IMG/VR virus record: IMGVR_UViG_3300049827_000271
Span: 1-64,000 of that record
DNA length: 64,000 nucleotides
Strand: one strand, 5' to 3'
Source: a virus
Shown here: positions 42,800-51,509 of the stretch, in pieces
Layout: every line of letters starts with the position of its first letter
How positions within the stretch are numbered: position 1 is the first letter of the stretch
Notes under the pieces: generated by a model
Told to the model about the DNA's origin: nothing
The model's input: the letters and a program-made list of their open reading frames with translations, nothing else
Database searches by the model: none
Made by a program: the position numbers and the translations under genes

Positions 42800-42832
42800 A
42801 AAAGGGCCGTCGCCTTTTTATGCGACGGCCCT
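42800..42832 (-). terminator. Rho-independent terminator between scaffold and capsid genes
   Basis: On the minus strand an 11-bp perfect stem (AGGGCCGTCGC/GCGACGGCCCT, 42803-42832) with an 8-nt loop is followed by TTTT. It lies about 50 bases after the scaffold-like stop (42886) and about 65 bases before the capsid start (42736). Probably dampens or separates transcription so that capsid is controlled apart from scaffold. The 42737-42885 gap also holds a short CAGGC/GCCTG hairpin (42844-42856); no clear promoter boxes. Confidence 0.75.
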
Positions 42833-42885
42833 ACCAACCGCAGGCTTTGCCTGACACGCTCGCCCGCGCGGTTAGAGTTCTCCGC

Positions 42886-44349
42886 TCAACCATCCCCGTA
42901 AAACGCTCTGGCAAACACATTCATGGCCGAAGCCTCCTTGGCCGGAGCCGGACTTCCCGGCATAACCGCGGCCCCCGTGGAAGGTGAGGATGGCTTAGAG
43001 TCCGCAGCGGGAGCCGCAGCTTGAACCGGAGCCGCAGCCGTCGGCTTTCCTGGGGTGATCCCATGCTTGGCTAAGATTCGTTCTGCCTGCTTTCGAGCTT
43101 GTTCAGCGGCCTTGGCCGCATCACGGCTGATGATATTGGCCGCAGCGTGCTGCACGTATTCGGGGGTCAACGTCCAGTGCTTGGCCTTCTCGGCTCTTGA
43201 CAGCCGGTTGAATTGCGGAAGCGGAACAAACTCTCGCCCCTTGTCGTCCACCCTCAGTTCAGGGGTGGAAGCAATGTCCTGATCCAATGATTTGCAGAAT
43301 GTCTCCACTTCTTTCAGCGCCTCTTCCGACATGTCTGCGCCGGAAAAGGCCATGCGCGTGCTCTTCGTGAAGTTACTGACCCGTCGCACCGCATCCACCA
43401 AAATATCTCCGTCATCCGGGCGGGCTTCCAGATATTGCTCAACCCGTTTCTTGTCCAGTTCCCCGTCAGAATCCAAGATGGCCGCCGCATCCTTGCTACC
43501 AAGTAGATCAGCCGCCACCTCGACAACCTGCACGGCATCTCGTTTGGCCAGCGGAGCGGCCTCCATCGTGGCCAGCCGTCGCTCCAGCGCGAGGTTGCGC
43601 TCGATCTGTTCATCCAGCCTCCGCTGGATAGGAACTGTCTCCCGTTTGAGCTTGGCGACTTCCAAATCTTCATCCGTGAACTCAACGCCCAACGCCTTCC
43701 ACAACCCAGACGCCTCCTCGCCCTCCGGATCAAGTGACTTCTGCTTGATTGTCTCGATCACACGCTTCACCCCGTCCGCTGTTCCCTTCGGGTACTTGCG
43801 CGGGTTTGTAATCTCCAGTACTTGCGCCAGTTCAACCTGCTCGTTTTCCTCCGGAAGAAGCTCCACTTGGATACGTTGTGGTTGCTGCTTGGCGACCGCA
43901 GTGGCCACGGCAGAGGCGGCGGCGGAGGCGGCCACTTCGGCGATCTCCCGCTTATCCTCCGGGGCCATCCCTTCATAGCCCTTCGGGGTCTTCAGCTTCT
44001 TGAAGGCTGGCTTGACCGGCTCTTCCGGCTTCTTCTCCTCCGGCTTCTTCTCCTCCGGCTTCTTCTCCTCCGGCTTCTTCTCCTCCGGCTTCTTCTCCTC
44101 CGGCTTCTTCTCCTCCGGCTTCTTCTCCTCCGGCTTCTTCTCCTCCGGCTTCTTCTCTTCCGGCTTCACTGGCTCTGGAGCCGCGGCGCCCAAGAACGAT
44201 CCAGATAGTCCCGAATCAACTGGGACAGGTGTTTCAGTTCCGCCAGCAGGTGTAGTTTCCGGCGCAGTCGCAGACGGCTTGACCTCCGCTGGCGCTCCGC
44301 CATCGGCAGGCTTTGGGTCAAGGAGCAATTTGAGTGTGTGCATGTTCAT
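42886..44349 (-). CDS. Scaffold-like protein with EEKKP repeats
   Basis: 487 residues, Ala/Pro/Glu/Lys-rich, low complexity in the first 160. Nine tandem EEKKP pentapeptides (about residues 64-108). The middle is charged helix and the C-terminal 90 residues are Ala-rich with a C-terminal VFARAFYGDG. Position between portal and capsid and the helical, charged composition are typical of podovirus scaffolding proteins, which guide head assembly and leave or are cleaved. No protease motif seen. Confidence 0.7.
   Translation of the reverse strand: MNMHTLKLLLDPKPADGGAPAEVKPSATAPETTPAGGTETPVPVDSGLSGSFLGAAAPEPVKPEEKKPEEKKPEEKKPEEKKPEEKKPEEKKPEEKKPEEKKPEEKKPEEPVKPAFKKLKTPKGYEGMAPEDKREIAEVAASAAASAVATAVAKQQPQRIQVELLPEENEQVELAQVLEITNPRKYPKGTADGVKRVIETIKQKSLDPEGEEASGLWKALGVEFTDEDLEVAKLKRETVPIQRRLDEQIERNLALERRLATMEAAPLAKRDAVQVVEVAADLLGSKDAAAILDSDGELDKKRVEQYLEARPDDGDILVDAVRRVSNFTKSTRMAFSGADMSEEALKEVETFCKSLDQDIASTPELRVDDKGREFVPLPQFNRLSRAEKAKHWTLTPEYVQHAAANIISRDAAKAAEQARKQAERILAKHGITPGKPTAAAPVQAAAPAADSKPSSPSTGAAVMPGSPAPAKEASAMNVFARAFYGDG
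44026..44160 (-). repeat. Nine tandem 15-bp repeats (EEKKP)
   Basis: Plus-strand unit CGGCTTCTTCTCCTC repeated nine times without gaps; the last unit has one synonymous change (TCTTC). Prone to slippage, so copy number may vary between relatives. Produces false Leu/Arg-rich ORFs on the other strand. Confidence 0.9.
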
Positions 44350-44630
44350 TGTTGTTCGATTTTGATTTTGTTGTGGTGTGTCTTGGCCCTGAACTCTTTG
44401 AACAAGGCCAGAAATCGTGACAGTTCCAGCGCCCGCTTGTAATCTTCGCTTGACCCCAAAGTCAATTCGTTTTCCGTCATTCCCTCCAGCGCCCCTTGCG
44501 AGAATTGAATCCTAAGATGGTCTATCTCCGCACGCACTGTCTCCAAGAACTGATCCGCGTCACTCGATCTTAGCCAAGAGATAATCCGGCTGCTCCGCGC
44601 GTCCTCCAGGGGTTCTAGTCTTGATGTCAT
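44346..44630 (-). CDS. Small protein between portal and scaffold genes
   Basis: 94 residues; helical (IISWLRSSDADQFLETVRAE, ALELSRFLALFKEFRAK) with a basic C-terminus. ATGA overlap with the portal gene and overlap with the scaffold gene, so it belongs to the head operon. Unknown; may be a head-completion helper. Confidence 0.6.
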   Translation of the reverse strand: MTSRLEPLEDARSSRIISWLRSSDADQFLETVRAEIDHLRIQFSQGALEGMTENELTLGSSEDYKRALELSRFLALFKEFRAKTHHNKIKIEQQ

Positions 44631-47305
44631 TGCGGAGGCATTTGTTCCATAGGCGATGGCGCAGGTGACGGCATGGAGGGCGGCTGGGCCAGCGTTGCGA
44701 TCACCTGCTCCAATTGTCCGATATGCGTGGCCAGCGTCTGCTCGTCCTGCTTGGTTTGGATAAGCGCGTTGGTCACTTGTGTAAGCCGAGCTTGAATCTT
44801 CTGCAAGGCCGGCCCAATCTCTCCGTTGACCGCCTGCATGGACTCCTGCACCGCAACTTGCACGGCTTGAGCCATCATCTGCTGAAGCTGGTCAGATTGC
44901 GGTGGCGGTGCGCCCTGTCCATCTTGTGTCTTGGGAGCTTGCTCTTTGGCATTGGCCTGCTGTTGAAACGCGGCTTCACGCATTTTCGACGGGACAAGCC
45001 CAGCCTGCGCCTCGATCTGTGCTTGAACATCCGGCGGCGCCGTGTCGTAGCGGATTGTCTCGAAGATTTTGAGCGGAGGACGTATCGCCCCTGTCGGCTC
45101 TTCCGGCGGACGCGGGGGCAGGAACTTGTAATCCTTCGGCGCCCCAAGTAGCGGGGCCGCGCGATTGATCAATTCGATCAACTGCTCGCGCGCTCCGGGG
45201 CTTCCGTCATTTATGAACGGGACCGCCAATTGCATGAGTTGGATCATCACGTTCGCCAATTGCTGGCTGACCATACGATTGGCCAGCGTCCGCTCGGACA
45301 CAAAATCATCCACGTCCAGAAGTTCCTTCTTACCCTTGACGCTGTGCCGCTTTCCACCGGCGGGCATGGTCGATCCTTTTCCAACATCGAATCCCAAATC
45401 ATTCAGAACCTTCAGCGCATCCTCGTCGGCGTCCACCACATGGGTAGTGAACTCCGAGTCTCCAAACGCCGCCCAGTAGCGGATGACCCGGCGCTTCAGC
45501 GTGTCCAAAAAGTCGTCGAAAAATCCTCCCGTGTAGGTCAGCCTGGTTGTGCTCTGCTGACCTACTGCTGTCGTCTCAGCGGCGGTTGTAACGCGCGGTG
45601 CGTTGACCCCGAACTCATTGGCGCTCATTCCGAGCACGCGCTCCATCAGGCTCAGGTACGTGTTGAGGGCAACGATAAGCGAAGTGGTGTCTTGGTATCC
45701 GAATGTGATCGGATGGAATATCCGTTGAGGGTCTATTCCGGCCTGTTTGAATTTTCTGGCGCTGAACGGAACCCAGAGCACATGGTTGTACTCGTGAGCC
45801 TCCGCCTTGATATTTTTGATCGCATCCGTGACCCCCTCGGAATCCTTGTCGTACCAAACGATCTTCACCAAGTTCTGCTTCACTGTAAGCCGGTGCTGGC
45901 TCACCAGGTTCTGCACGAAATCCTGGTGGGGCATGGCCAGCAACGCCAAGGACGCTTGTGTGCTGCGGCTCTCGTCCGTGTCCCATCCACAGAACATCAC
46001 CGGACAGTCCGGTAGAGGCTCGGCGAAGGTGATCGCCGAGTCGGAGGCAATGACCAAACGGAACCAGAGCGGACAGTCGTAGTCGCCAAGTTCGTAACGG
46101 CTCGGCACAACCTTGACCGCCATGTCCGCCAAGAACAGTGCGTTATCACGCTGATTGCTCGTGTAAAGCGTGCTCTGAAAAGCCCGGTCCCCGTTTGCCT
46201 CCGCATTATACCAAGCCTCCAACTGGTGTGGCACATTGGCCGTGCATGGATACACCTCTTGGAAGTAATTCCAAGAGACAGTCGGATGAAACCAGCAGGT
46301 TCCGTAGCTGATCCTGTCCTTATTCCAGTACTTCGGATCATCCAGGACCGCTCCGTAACGGTCCACATACCAGTGGGCCGCCCAAGTGCAGCCCGTATCC
46401 GTGTTGAAACTGGAAATCGGGTGAACCAAGTCCCAGCCCATGCGCGACGGGTGTGGGATGAAAAATCGCAACCCCTCCTTCTTCGTCCGCTTCTTTCCGT
46501 CTTCCATGTCCTGCTCGTGGTGCCACGCCTCGCGGATGAATACGAGTTGATTGTTGTACATCGCAGCTTGCAGCAGGGCAGTGCGCGCCGAGGACTTTAA
46601 TCCGTATTGCTGGACCATCCGCTCCAGTAGATTGGTGAGAATCTGGCACTTCAAGTGTGACTCCTCGGTCCAGATCAGCGGATCGCATGGCAGCCAAGGA
46701 ACACGGTCGCGCTCGACAAACAGCTTGGCCACACGAGCGTCCACAATCGCTTTCACCAACGGGATGCGAACCTTCCAGAACGTCTCGTTCTTACGCACCC
46801 GTTGCATCTGCGCGGAGTTGGCTCCAGACGGACTGGTGGGCGTGCTGGGAATCTCGAAGAAATCAGACTCGTTCAATTGCCAGTTCTTAATCCCCTCCAG
46901 CAGCTTGGCCTCATCGTTCAACGAGCCGAACGAGAGTTTGTTCAGCAAGGTCGGAGTGATCGACGAGGTGGCGTCGTACATCACGCTGTCAATGGCCGCG
47001 TAGGTTCGGAATTCCCGCAGGTTGCGCAGTCGAGTTTCCCGCAGGCGCGCGGCCACCATGTCCACAAATGTCTTCTGCGGCCCAGTCAGCTTGCTGACAT
47101 CCTGATCGAAGATTTTTTGAAGGGTCTTGCTGCTGATCCCAATCCGCTTCTCGAATTCGTTGGTCAGCAGCGGCTCCTCTGGCTTGGCTGTCGGAACCTC
47201 GGGCAGCACGGCGGTCGCGGCAGCCGACATGTTGCGTGACTCCGTGGTAACGTGCGAGCCAAGCACGTTGGTATCAATGGCCGCGGCGCTGGCGATGGGC
47301 TTCAC
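44627..47305 (-). CDS. Portal protein (podovirus-type, candidate)
   Basis: 892 residues. Large, mostly helical protein with strand blocks RVRKNETFWKVRIPLVKAIV, LPDCPVMFCGWDTDES, NLVSQHRLTVKQNLVKIVW and HPITFGYQDTTSLIVALNTY; the C-terminal 170 residues are Gln-rich helix (QLQQMMAQAVQVAVQESMQ) that would form the long crown/barrel. It forms the dodecameric DNA gate at one vertex and binds terminase. Size and position (first large gene of the head operon) fit. Read from a GTG at 47305 overlapping the previous TGA; an ATG 25 codons later is an alternative. Confidence 0.75.
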   Translation of the reverse strand: MKPIASAAAIDTNVLGSHVTTESRNMSAAATAVLPEVPTAKPEEPLLTNEFEKRIGISSKTLQKIFDQDVSKLTGPQKTFVDMVAARLRETRLRNLREFRTYAAIDSVMYDATSSITPTLLNKLSFGSLNDEAKLLEGIKNWQLNESDFFEIPSTPTSPSGANSAQMQRVRKNETFWKVRIPLVKAIVDARVAKLFVERDRVPWLPCDPLIWTEESHLKCQILTNLLERMVQQYGLKSSARTALLQAAMYNNQLVFIREAWHHEQDMEDGKKRTKKEGLRFFIPHPSRMGWDLVHPISSFNTDTGCTWAAHWYVDRYGAVLDDPKYWNKDRISYGTCWFHPTVSWNYFQEVYPCTANVPHQLEAWYNAEANGDRAFQSTLYTSNQRDNALFLADMAVKVVPSRYELGDYDCPLWFRLVIASDSAITFAEPLPDCPVMFCGWDTDESRSTQASLALLAMPHQDFVQNLVSQHRLTVKQNLVKIVWYDKDSEGVTDAIKNIKAEAHEYNHVLWVPFSARKFKQAGIDPQRIFHPITFGYQDTTSLIVALNTYLSLMERVLGMSANEFGVNAPRVTTAAETTAVGQQSTTRLTYTGGFFDDFLDTLKRRVIRYWAAFGDSEFTTHVVDADEDALKVLNDLGFDVGKGSTMPAGGKRHSVKGKKELLDVDDFVSERTLANRMVSQQLANVMIQLMQLAVPFINDGSPGAREQLIELINRAAPLLGAPKDYKFLPPRPPEEPTGAIRPPLKIFETIRYDTAPPDVQAQIEAQAGLVPSKMREAAFQQQANAKEQAPKTQDGQGAPPPQSDQLQQMMAQAVQVAVQESMQAVNGEIGPALQKIQARLTQVTNALIQTKQDEQTLATHIGQLEQVIATLAQPPSMPSPAPSPMEQMPPQ

Positions 47306-47721
47306 TTCGATCCTTTCGGTGGGTTTCTGCCGATGCGCGAGGCCAGCCCGATCCTGTCCGGACGGCGGCGCATGGGCATCGCTTCCTGCTCTTCTGCTGT
47401 CTCCTCTGCGTCTTCTCCGCCCGTGTCTTCAGAATCATCTTCTCCTTGATCCTCGGATTCACATGGGGCGATGGACAGAAGATCGCACCGCACACCCTTG
47501 TCGTATTTCTCGGCGCTGAGTGCGGTGATCTTCATCCTGAACGTGCCTTCGATGATCTGCCCCAACTTCAGGGAGCAACATTCTCCAAGCTTTTCGACAA
47601 GATCATCGCGGAAGGACACGCTGGGATAAGTCTTTCCAGGACTTGATTGTTGAGGCGTTGCCGGAGAAGTGAGGCTGTCCTTCGATGGGGAAACCCCCAA
47701 GTCGATCTCGTTGTCGTTCAT
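47302..47721 (-). CDS. Small acidic-tailed protein leading the virion operon
   Basis: 139 residues starting MNDNEIDLGVSPSKDS, then strand-rich YPSVSFRDDLVEKLGECC and QIIEGTFRMKITAL, followed by an acidic run (EDQGEDDSEDTGGEDAEE) and a basic tail. Start is set by the first ATG after the gap that faces the terminase gene; a longer reading would run into the divergent gene. Unknown, possibly a small packaging or scaffold accessory. Confidence 0.6.
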   Translation of the reverse strand: MNDNEIDLGVSPSKDSLTSPATPQQSSPGKTYPSVSFRDDLVEKLGECCSLKLGQIIEGTFRMKITALSAEKYDKGVRCDLLSIAPCESEDQGEDDSEDTGGEDAEETAEEQEAMPMRRRPDRIGLASRIGRNPPKGSK

Positions 47722-47789
47722 ATTTGCAAGCTGTTGAAGTTTCGTTACAGTAAGTAGAACTTTCGGACAAACTCGCCGATTGTCAAGAC
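47722..47789. promoter_or_regulatory. Divergent intergenic region between virion operon and terminase
   Basis: 68 bases separate divergent starts, so promoters for the virion operon and terminase should lie here or in the gene edges. I see no convincing paired -35/-10 set; TTGAAG at 47733 is a poor candidate. The region is AT-richer than its surroundings. Confidence 0.35.
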
Positions 47790-49346
47790 ATGCCATTCGA
47801 CAAACAGGGCCGGCACTATCTGCCGGTATTTGAAAAACAACTGCGACTGATCAATTCCAGGAAGCGGTTTCGACTGGCCAGCGGCCCGCGACTGTGCGGC
47901 AAAACCCTCGGCTGCTGCCATGCGGTGTTGCAACATTGCCGTTCGGTCAAGAACGCACGGTTCTGCATCTTGGGAAATACAGCCAGCCAGAATGCGGACG
48001 GCGGAGCATGGATGGACCTGACAGGCCCAGACGGGGTGATTGAGCAATGGGTTAATGATGGGCTGCTCAAGTGGAAGACCAAGCCGTGCATCAAGTCCGA
48101 CACCAAGAAGTGGCACTGCGAGGTTGAGGGCCCAAATGGAGTGGCCGACATTATTCTCGACAGTCTTCCGGTGGAGCGGGAAGTAAAATCAAGATTCTTC
48201 GGACGCAAGTACACTGGAATCTGGGTCACGCAGATGGATCAAGTATTTACCACACGCGCTCCGTTCGACGTAATAACTGAGTGCCTGCGCGCCGGGCCGG
48301 AGGTGCGTGAGGACCAGTTTCTTTTCCTGGCCGACGTTAATCCTCCAGATGACGGAGTTGATTCATGGTTCTACAAGCTGTGGTTCGACTTTCCAGACTC
48401 TGAAATTCCAAAGGACATCCCTGAGATTCAACGCAAGGCAATGGAGGAATTGAAGACAAATTTGGAGGTCGTCACCTTCAGTATCGACGACAACATTTTC
48501 GTCACCGACGCGCGCAAGCGGGTGCTCTACAGCAATCTCTGCCACGACCAGAACCTGCTCGACCGATTTTACTACGGCAAGTACGTGAGGGCGAGCGCCA
48601 CCGGATTCTTCAAGGAGGTGTGGGTGCCAGCGGTTCACCGGGTTGGCGAAATCGCGGTCACAAAATCACTGGACGAGCGGATGCTCCCAGAAAAGAACTG
48701 CCATCTCCTGATCACCGGAAATGACATTGGGAGCGTCAACCCGGCCATTGTCTTCATCGAGCCGTGGGACATCGGGATCGACGGCGACCAGAAGTGGGCG
48801 TTCAAGGTCTTGGATGAACTGATCATCCAGAAAACACAAACACCGCTATCCGACTTGGTTGAGATGATGATGGACAAGATGGACGCCTTGGAAGAACTGG
48901 TGAGAAAAATGAACAAGGCGGACAAGCTGGAGGGTGCTCCGAAAATCATGTGGCGCCATTTCTCGGATACAAGTTCATTCGACAGGTACGACAACATTGC
49001 CGATACCTTCGAGTGGCGGGAAATTTACCGACTGAGTGAAGGGAGAATTGAGTTCGAGGCGGTGGACAAGTCACATGGGCAGATCAACCGGCATGTCACA
49101 ATGATCAAACGACTACTCTTCCAGAATCGGCTGTTCACCGATGCTCACTGTGAATATGTATTGCGCATGTTCGGCAATCTTGCGCCCAATAAACACGGAA
49201 GGATGACCAATACTGACCCGGACAAGCACGCCTTCGACGCTCTGCGTTACGCCATCGCCGGCTTATGCTATGAGGAGCTTCAGCTTGGAGACATACCAAC
49301 AGTTGGACCCATCACTCAACCGACCGTGCTGACAACATCTCTTTGA
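47790..49346 (+). CDS. terL: Terminase large subunit
   Basis: 518 residues. ATPase: deviant Walker A SGPRLCGKT (31-39), Walker B region GIWVTQMDQ (143-151) with Asp150 but Gln instead of the usual catalytic Glu, and coupling motif FLADVNPPDDG (179-189). RNase-H-like nuclease: Asp312 (GNDIG), Asp393 (FSDTSS) and Asp483 (HAFDALRYAIAGL). Cuts and pumps DNA into the head through the portal. It is transcribed away from the head genes, an unusual arrangement. The last 35 bases overlap the convergent gene at 49312. No small terminase is recognised nearby. Confidence 0.88.
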   Translation: MPFDKQGRHYLPVFEKQLRLINSRKRFRLASGPRLCGKTLGCCHAVLQHCRSVKNARFCILGNTASQNADGGAWMDLTGPDGVIEQWVNDGLLKWKTKPCIKSDTKKWHCEVEGPNGVADIILDSLPVEREVKSRFFGRKYTGIWVTQMDQVFTTRAPFDVITECLRAGPEVREDQFLFLADVNPPDDGVDSWFYKLWFDFPDSEIPKDIPEIQRKAMEELKTNLEVVTFSIDDNIFVTDARKRVLYSNLCHDQNLLDRFYYGKYVRASATGFFKEVWVPAVHRVGEIAVTKSLDERMLPEKNCHLLITGNDIGSVNPAIVFIEPWDIGIDGDQKWAFKVLDELIIQKTQTPLSDLVEMMMDKMDALEELVRKMNKADKLEGAPKIMWRHFSDTSSFDRYDNIADTFEWREIYRLSEGRIEFEAVDKSHGQINRHVTMIKRLLFQNRLFTDAHCEYVLRMFGNLAPNKHGRMTNTDPDKHAFDALRYAIAGLCYEELQLGDIPTVGPITQPTVLTTSL

Positions 49347-50016
49347 GACGCGAAAACGCCCGATCCACAGGGGTTTCCGCCGGATGCCGTGCCAACTTTG
49401 GTTTGAGTTTCCGATTCGGATTGGCATTCGGGTGAATTCCATAGGCGAAGTTCGGATTATGCCCGGCGTTGGCGATGTAATTACGCAACTCCTTCGTGGT
49501 GTATTTCGTGTAATGGGCGCGTACGGTTTCCAGAAGCTCAGGCGCGTGTCGGTGCCTCTTGGACAGCTTGGAGTTGCTCAGGCGCCAGTCAATAGCGAGC
49601 CATGAGCATTCCGGAAGGATCATGTCGTCCTTGGTCCTCTGCTTTCCAAGGAGCCACGCCTCCTCGTCACGCCGGACCTTCCCCCATGTCATCCACCGGA
49701 ACTCGTCAGTGATGTCCTTTGATTCCGTGTCGATGCACCAAATAATCCACAGCACGCGCTTCTCCACCTCTGAAGCCTCCACTCTTCCAGAGGATATGAA
49801 ATTCAACCTTCCGCACGGGATTCCAGTCATGGAGGCCAGCCTTGACCGCGGCCATCGGTGCATCTGGCACAGCCCGCCAATCAACGCCTGCACCTCCTCC
49901 AGACCCAGCGAATAACGCCTGGCATTCTCCGAGTAGCACTGAGGCTTCAACTCCTCTCCGAGCCTGTCCCAGTAATCTCCAGCACTAGGGGTGCTGGCTT
50001 GCTCATTTTTTGTCAT
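49312..50016 (-). CDS. Putative HTH DNA-binding protein
   Basis: 234 residues on the minus strand. ARRYSLGLEEVQALIGGL followed by SRLASMTGIPCGRLNFISSG has the spacing of a helix-turn-helix with a recognition helix (small residue then Gly turn). The C-terminal half is basic (KLSKRHRHA, NPNRKLKPKLARH). Starts 19 bases from the divergent gene at 50036. May be a regulator of the flanking genes; a small-terminase role is an alternative. Convergent overlap with terminase. Confidence 0.45.
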   Translation of the reverse strand: MTKNEQASTPSAGDYWDRLGEELKPQCYSENARRYSLGLEEVQALIGGLCQMHRWPRSRLASMTGIPCGRLNFISSGRVEASEVEKRVLWIIWCIDTESKDITDEFRWMTWGKVRRDEEAWLLGKQRTKDDMILPECSWLAIDWRLSNSKLSKRHRHAPELLETVRAHYTKYTTKELRNYIANAGHNPNFAYGIHPNANPNRKLKPKLARHPAETPVDRAFSRLKEMLSARSVE

Positions 50017-50035
50017 GGGATATGATTGTGACACG

Positions 50036-50419
50036 ATGCAATCGAATTTCAAGTTCGCCTTGGCCTTGCTTGTTGGCGCGGTGTTCGGGATCATGCGCGA
50101 TGGATTTTGGAAGCGGGTTTCCGGATTCTTCTGGACCATTCGCCACCGGGACGACCGGGTTGTTCCGGAAGCGGTGGCCAGAGAGCGGATGGATTGGTGC
50201 CAAACCAGATGCCCGCTCTTCTACGAAAGGCTTGGAACCTGCGGCTCTCCGCTCAGCGCAGAGTATCAGGAGAAAGGGTGCTACTGCTTCATGGAGCGCA
50301 AGGTGACAATGGCGTGCAACTGCTGGCTGTATGACAAGGCTTCTGGCAAAACCTTGATCGGATGGCCGCACCGGCTAAACTCGTTTCCGTATGAGCAACT
50401 CAGTCCTTCCAATCAATAG
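50036..50419 (+). CDS. Membrane-anchored Cys-rich small phage protein
   Basis: 127 residues. N-terminal hydrophobic segment FALALLVGAVFGIM (about 6-19) followed by basic residues. Then a Cys-rich domain: CQTRCPLF, GTCGSP, GCYCFME and MACNCWLYD, at least eight Cys in the pattern of a small zinc or disulfide fold that I recall from other phages. Probably an inner-membrane protein of unknown role. The ATG at 50036 is preferred, as upstream candidates lie in the antisense gene. Confidence 0.65.
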   Translation: MQSNFKFALALLVGAVFGIMRDGFWKRVSGFFWTIRHRDDRVVPEAVARERMDWCQTRCPLFYERLGTCGSPLSAEYQEKGCYCFMERKVTMACNCWLYDKASGKTLIGWPHRLNSFPYEQLSPSNQ

Positions 50420-50903
50420 CGAGCGAGCCTCCGATGTGGAGGCCAGGGCTTCCGATGTTGACCCGCTGATTATCGAGTCGGCGCTGAAGAAATCCAATCT
50501 CCGACTGACCGTGGCAGAAATTGAGGCTCGAAGCCTAGCCGGGGACTTCCGCACAACCAAGGCACGCGGAATCATCTCCTACAACATGGCGCGGTTTGCC
50601 GACAATCTGGAGATGCTGCTGGATGGGCACATGCAGGATTTCGGAGAAGCGGACACTCCAAAAGAACGCCGCCAGGCCAGCGGAGCGGCACTTGGCTGCA
50701 TGGAAATGGCGTGCAACATGGCGGCCATAGATTTGAAATTAGCCGAGATCGGAGGACATTCCAGGTCCAAAATGGGGGAAAACCCGCGTGTGCCCGATGC
50801 GGATTCTCCGATGGCCTGTATGCAGGCGAATGTGAACGTGAATGTTCGCACCGACCGAGAAACCAGTGTTACGGTCACAGCAGACGACCAGAAAGGTCAA
50901 TGA
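50391..50903 (+). CDS. Hypothetical protein
   Basis: 170 residues. N-terminal helix-rich region (LRLTVAEIEARSLAGDFRTT) and MACNMAAIDLKLAEIGGHS in the centre; flexible C-terminal tail (VNVNVRTDRETSVTVTADD). Overlaps both neighbours. A small-terminase or head-accessory role would fit the position but no motif supports it. Confidence 0.6.
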   Translation: MSNSVLPINSERASDVEARASDVDPLIIESALKKSNLRLTVAEIEARSLAGDFRTTKARGIISYNMARFADNLEMLLDGHMQDFGEADTPKERRQASGAALGCMEMACNMAAIDLKLAEIGGHSRSKMGENPRVPDADSPMACMQANVNVNVRTDRETSVTVTADDQKGQ

Positions 50904-51508
50904 TTATGACGTACACTGAATTGCTGACCAACAGCTACAAGCCTGCCACGGCGCTGGCCCCGCAGACCAGCCCGGCCTACGAATCCAAACGCCTGTTCAC
51001 AAACACGGCAGGGCGATGCTTGGGAACGCTGTCTGTTTTTAACAAGGGTTCTGATGCTTATGTATTTGTGTTCGACAGTTCCGTGGCGGCGGTCCCTGGA
51101 TCGGACAACACAACCATTGACTTAGGCATCCTGTACACCGACTCCACTCACGCAAGCTGGGCGACTGGAACTCCATGTCGCCAAGACAGCGATCCAACCG
51201 TTTACTACATGGCGGCAGACGCCGATGAAGAGTCTCTTCAGCAGTCTTTCACCTTGCACGAGACTTGGATCGACGCGATGAATGGAGTCAATCCAATCAT
51301 TCCCGATTGCACTACCATCCATGTCTTGGACTGGCCGGCAGCACTCACCTTGGACGTAGCACAAAACGCTACCAAAGGATACTCAGACGAAAACATGGAG
51401 TTCGAGCACGGCATCTACGTCCTGTCCTCCACCGATCCATCCACCTATGCCGCGGGCGGAAACGATTTCAAGTTCACCCTGACCCCAACATTTCCATTCC
51501 AGCATTGA
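50900..51508 (+). CDS. Putative virion decoration or fibre protein
   Basis: 202 residues. MIMTYTELLTNSYKPATALA, then beta-rich YVFVFDSSVAAVPG and YGLSSTDP-type segments. No signal peptide, unlike the two genes after it. Aromatic and beta-rich composition fits a head decoration or fibre protein. ATGA overlap with the previous gene; a second ATG two codons later is possible. Confidence 0.55.
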   Translation: MIMTYTELLTNSYKPATALAPQTSPAYESKRLFTNTAGRCLGTLSVFNKGSDAYVFVFDSSVAAVPGSDNTTIDLGILYTDSTHASWATGTPCRQDSDPTVYYMAADADEESLQQSFTLHETWIDAMNGVNPIIPDCTTIHVLDWPAALTLDVAQNATKGYSDENMEFEHGIYVLSSTDPSTYAAGGNDFKFTLTPTFPFQH

Positions 51509-51509
51509 T

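Noticed and set aside
43822-44208. Leu/Arg-repeat ORF opposite the EEKKP array
   Set aside because: Simple antisense of the 15-bp repeat.
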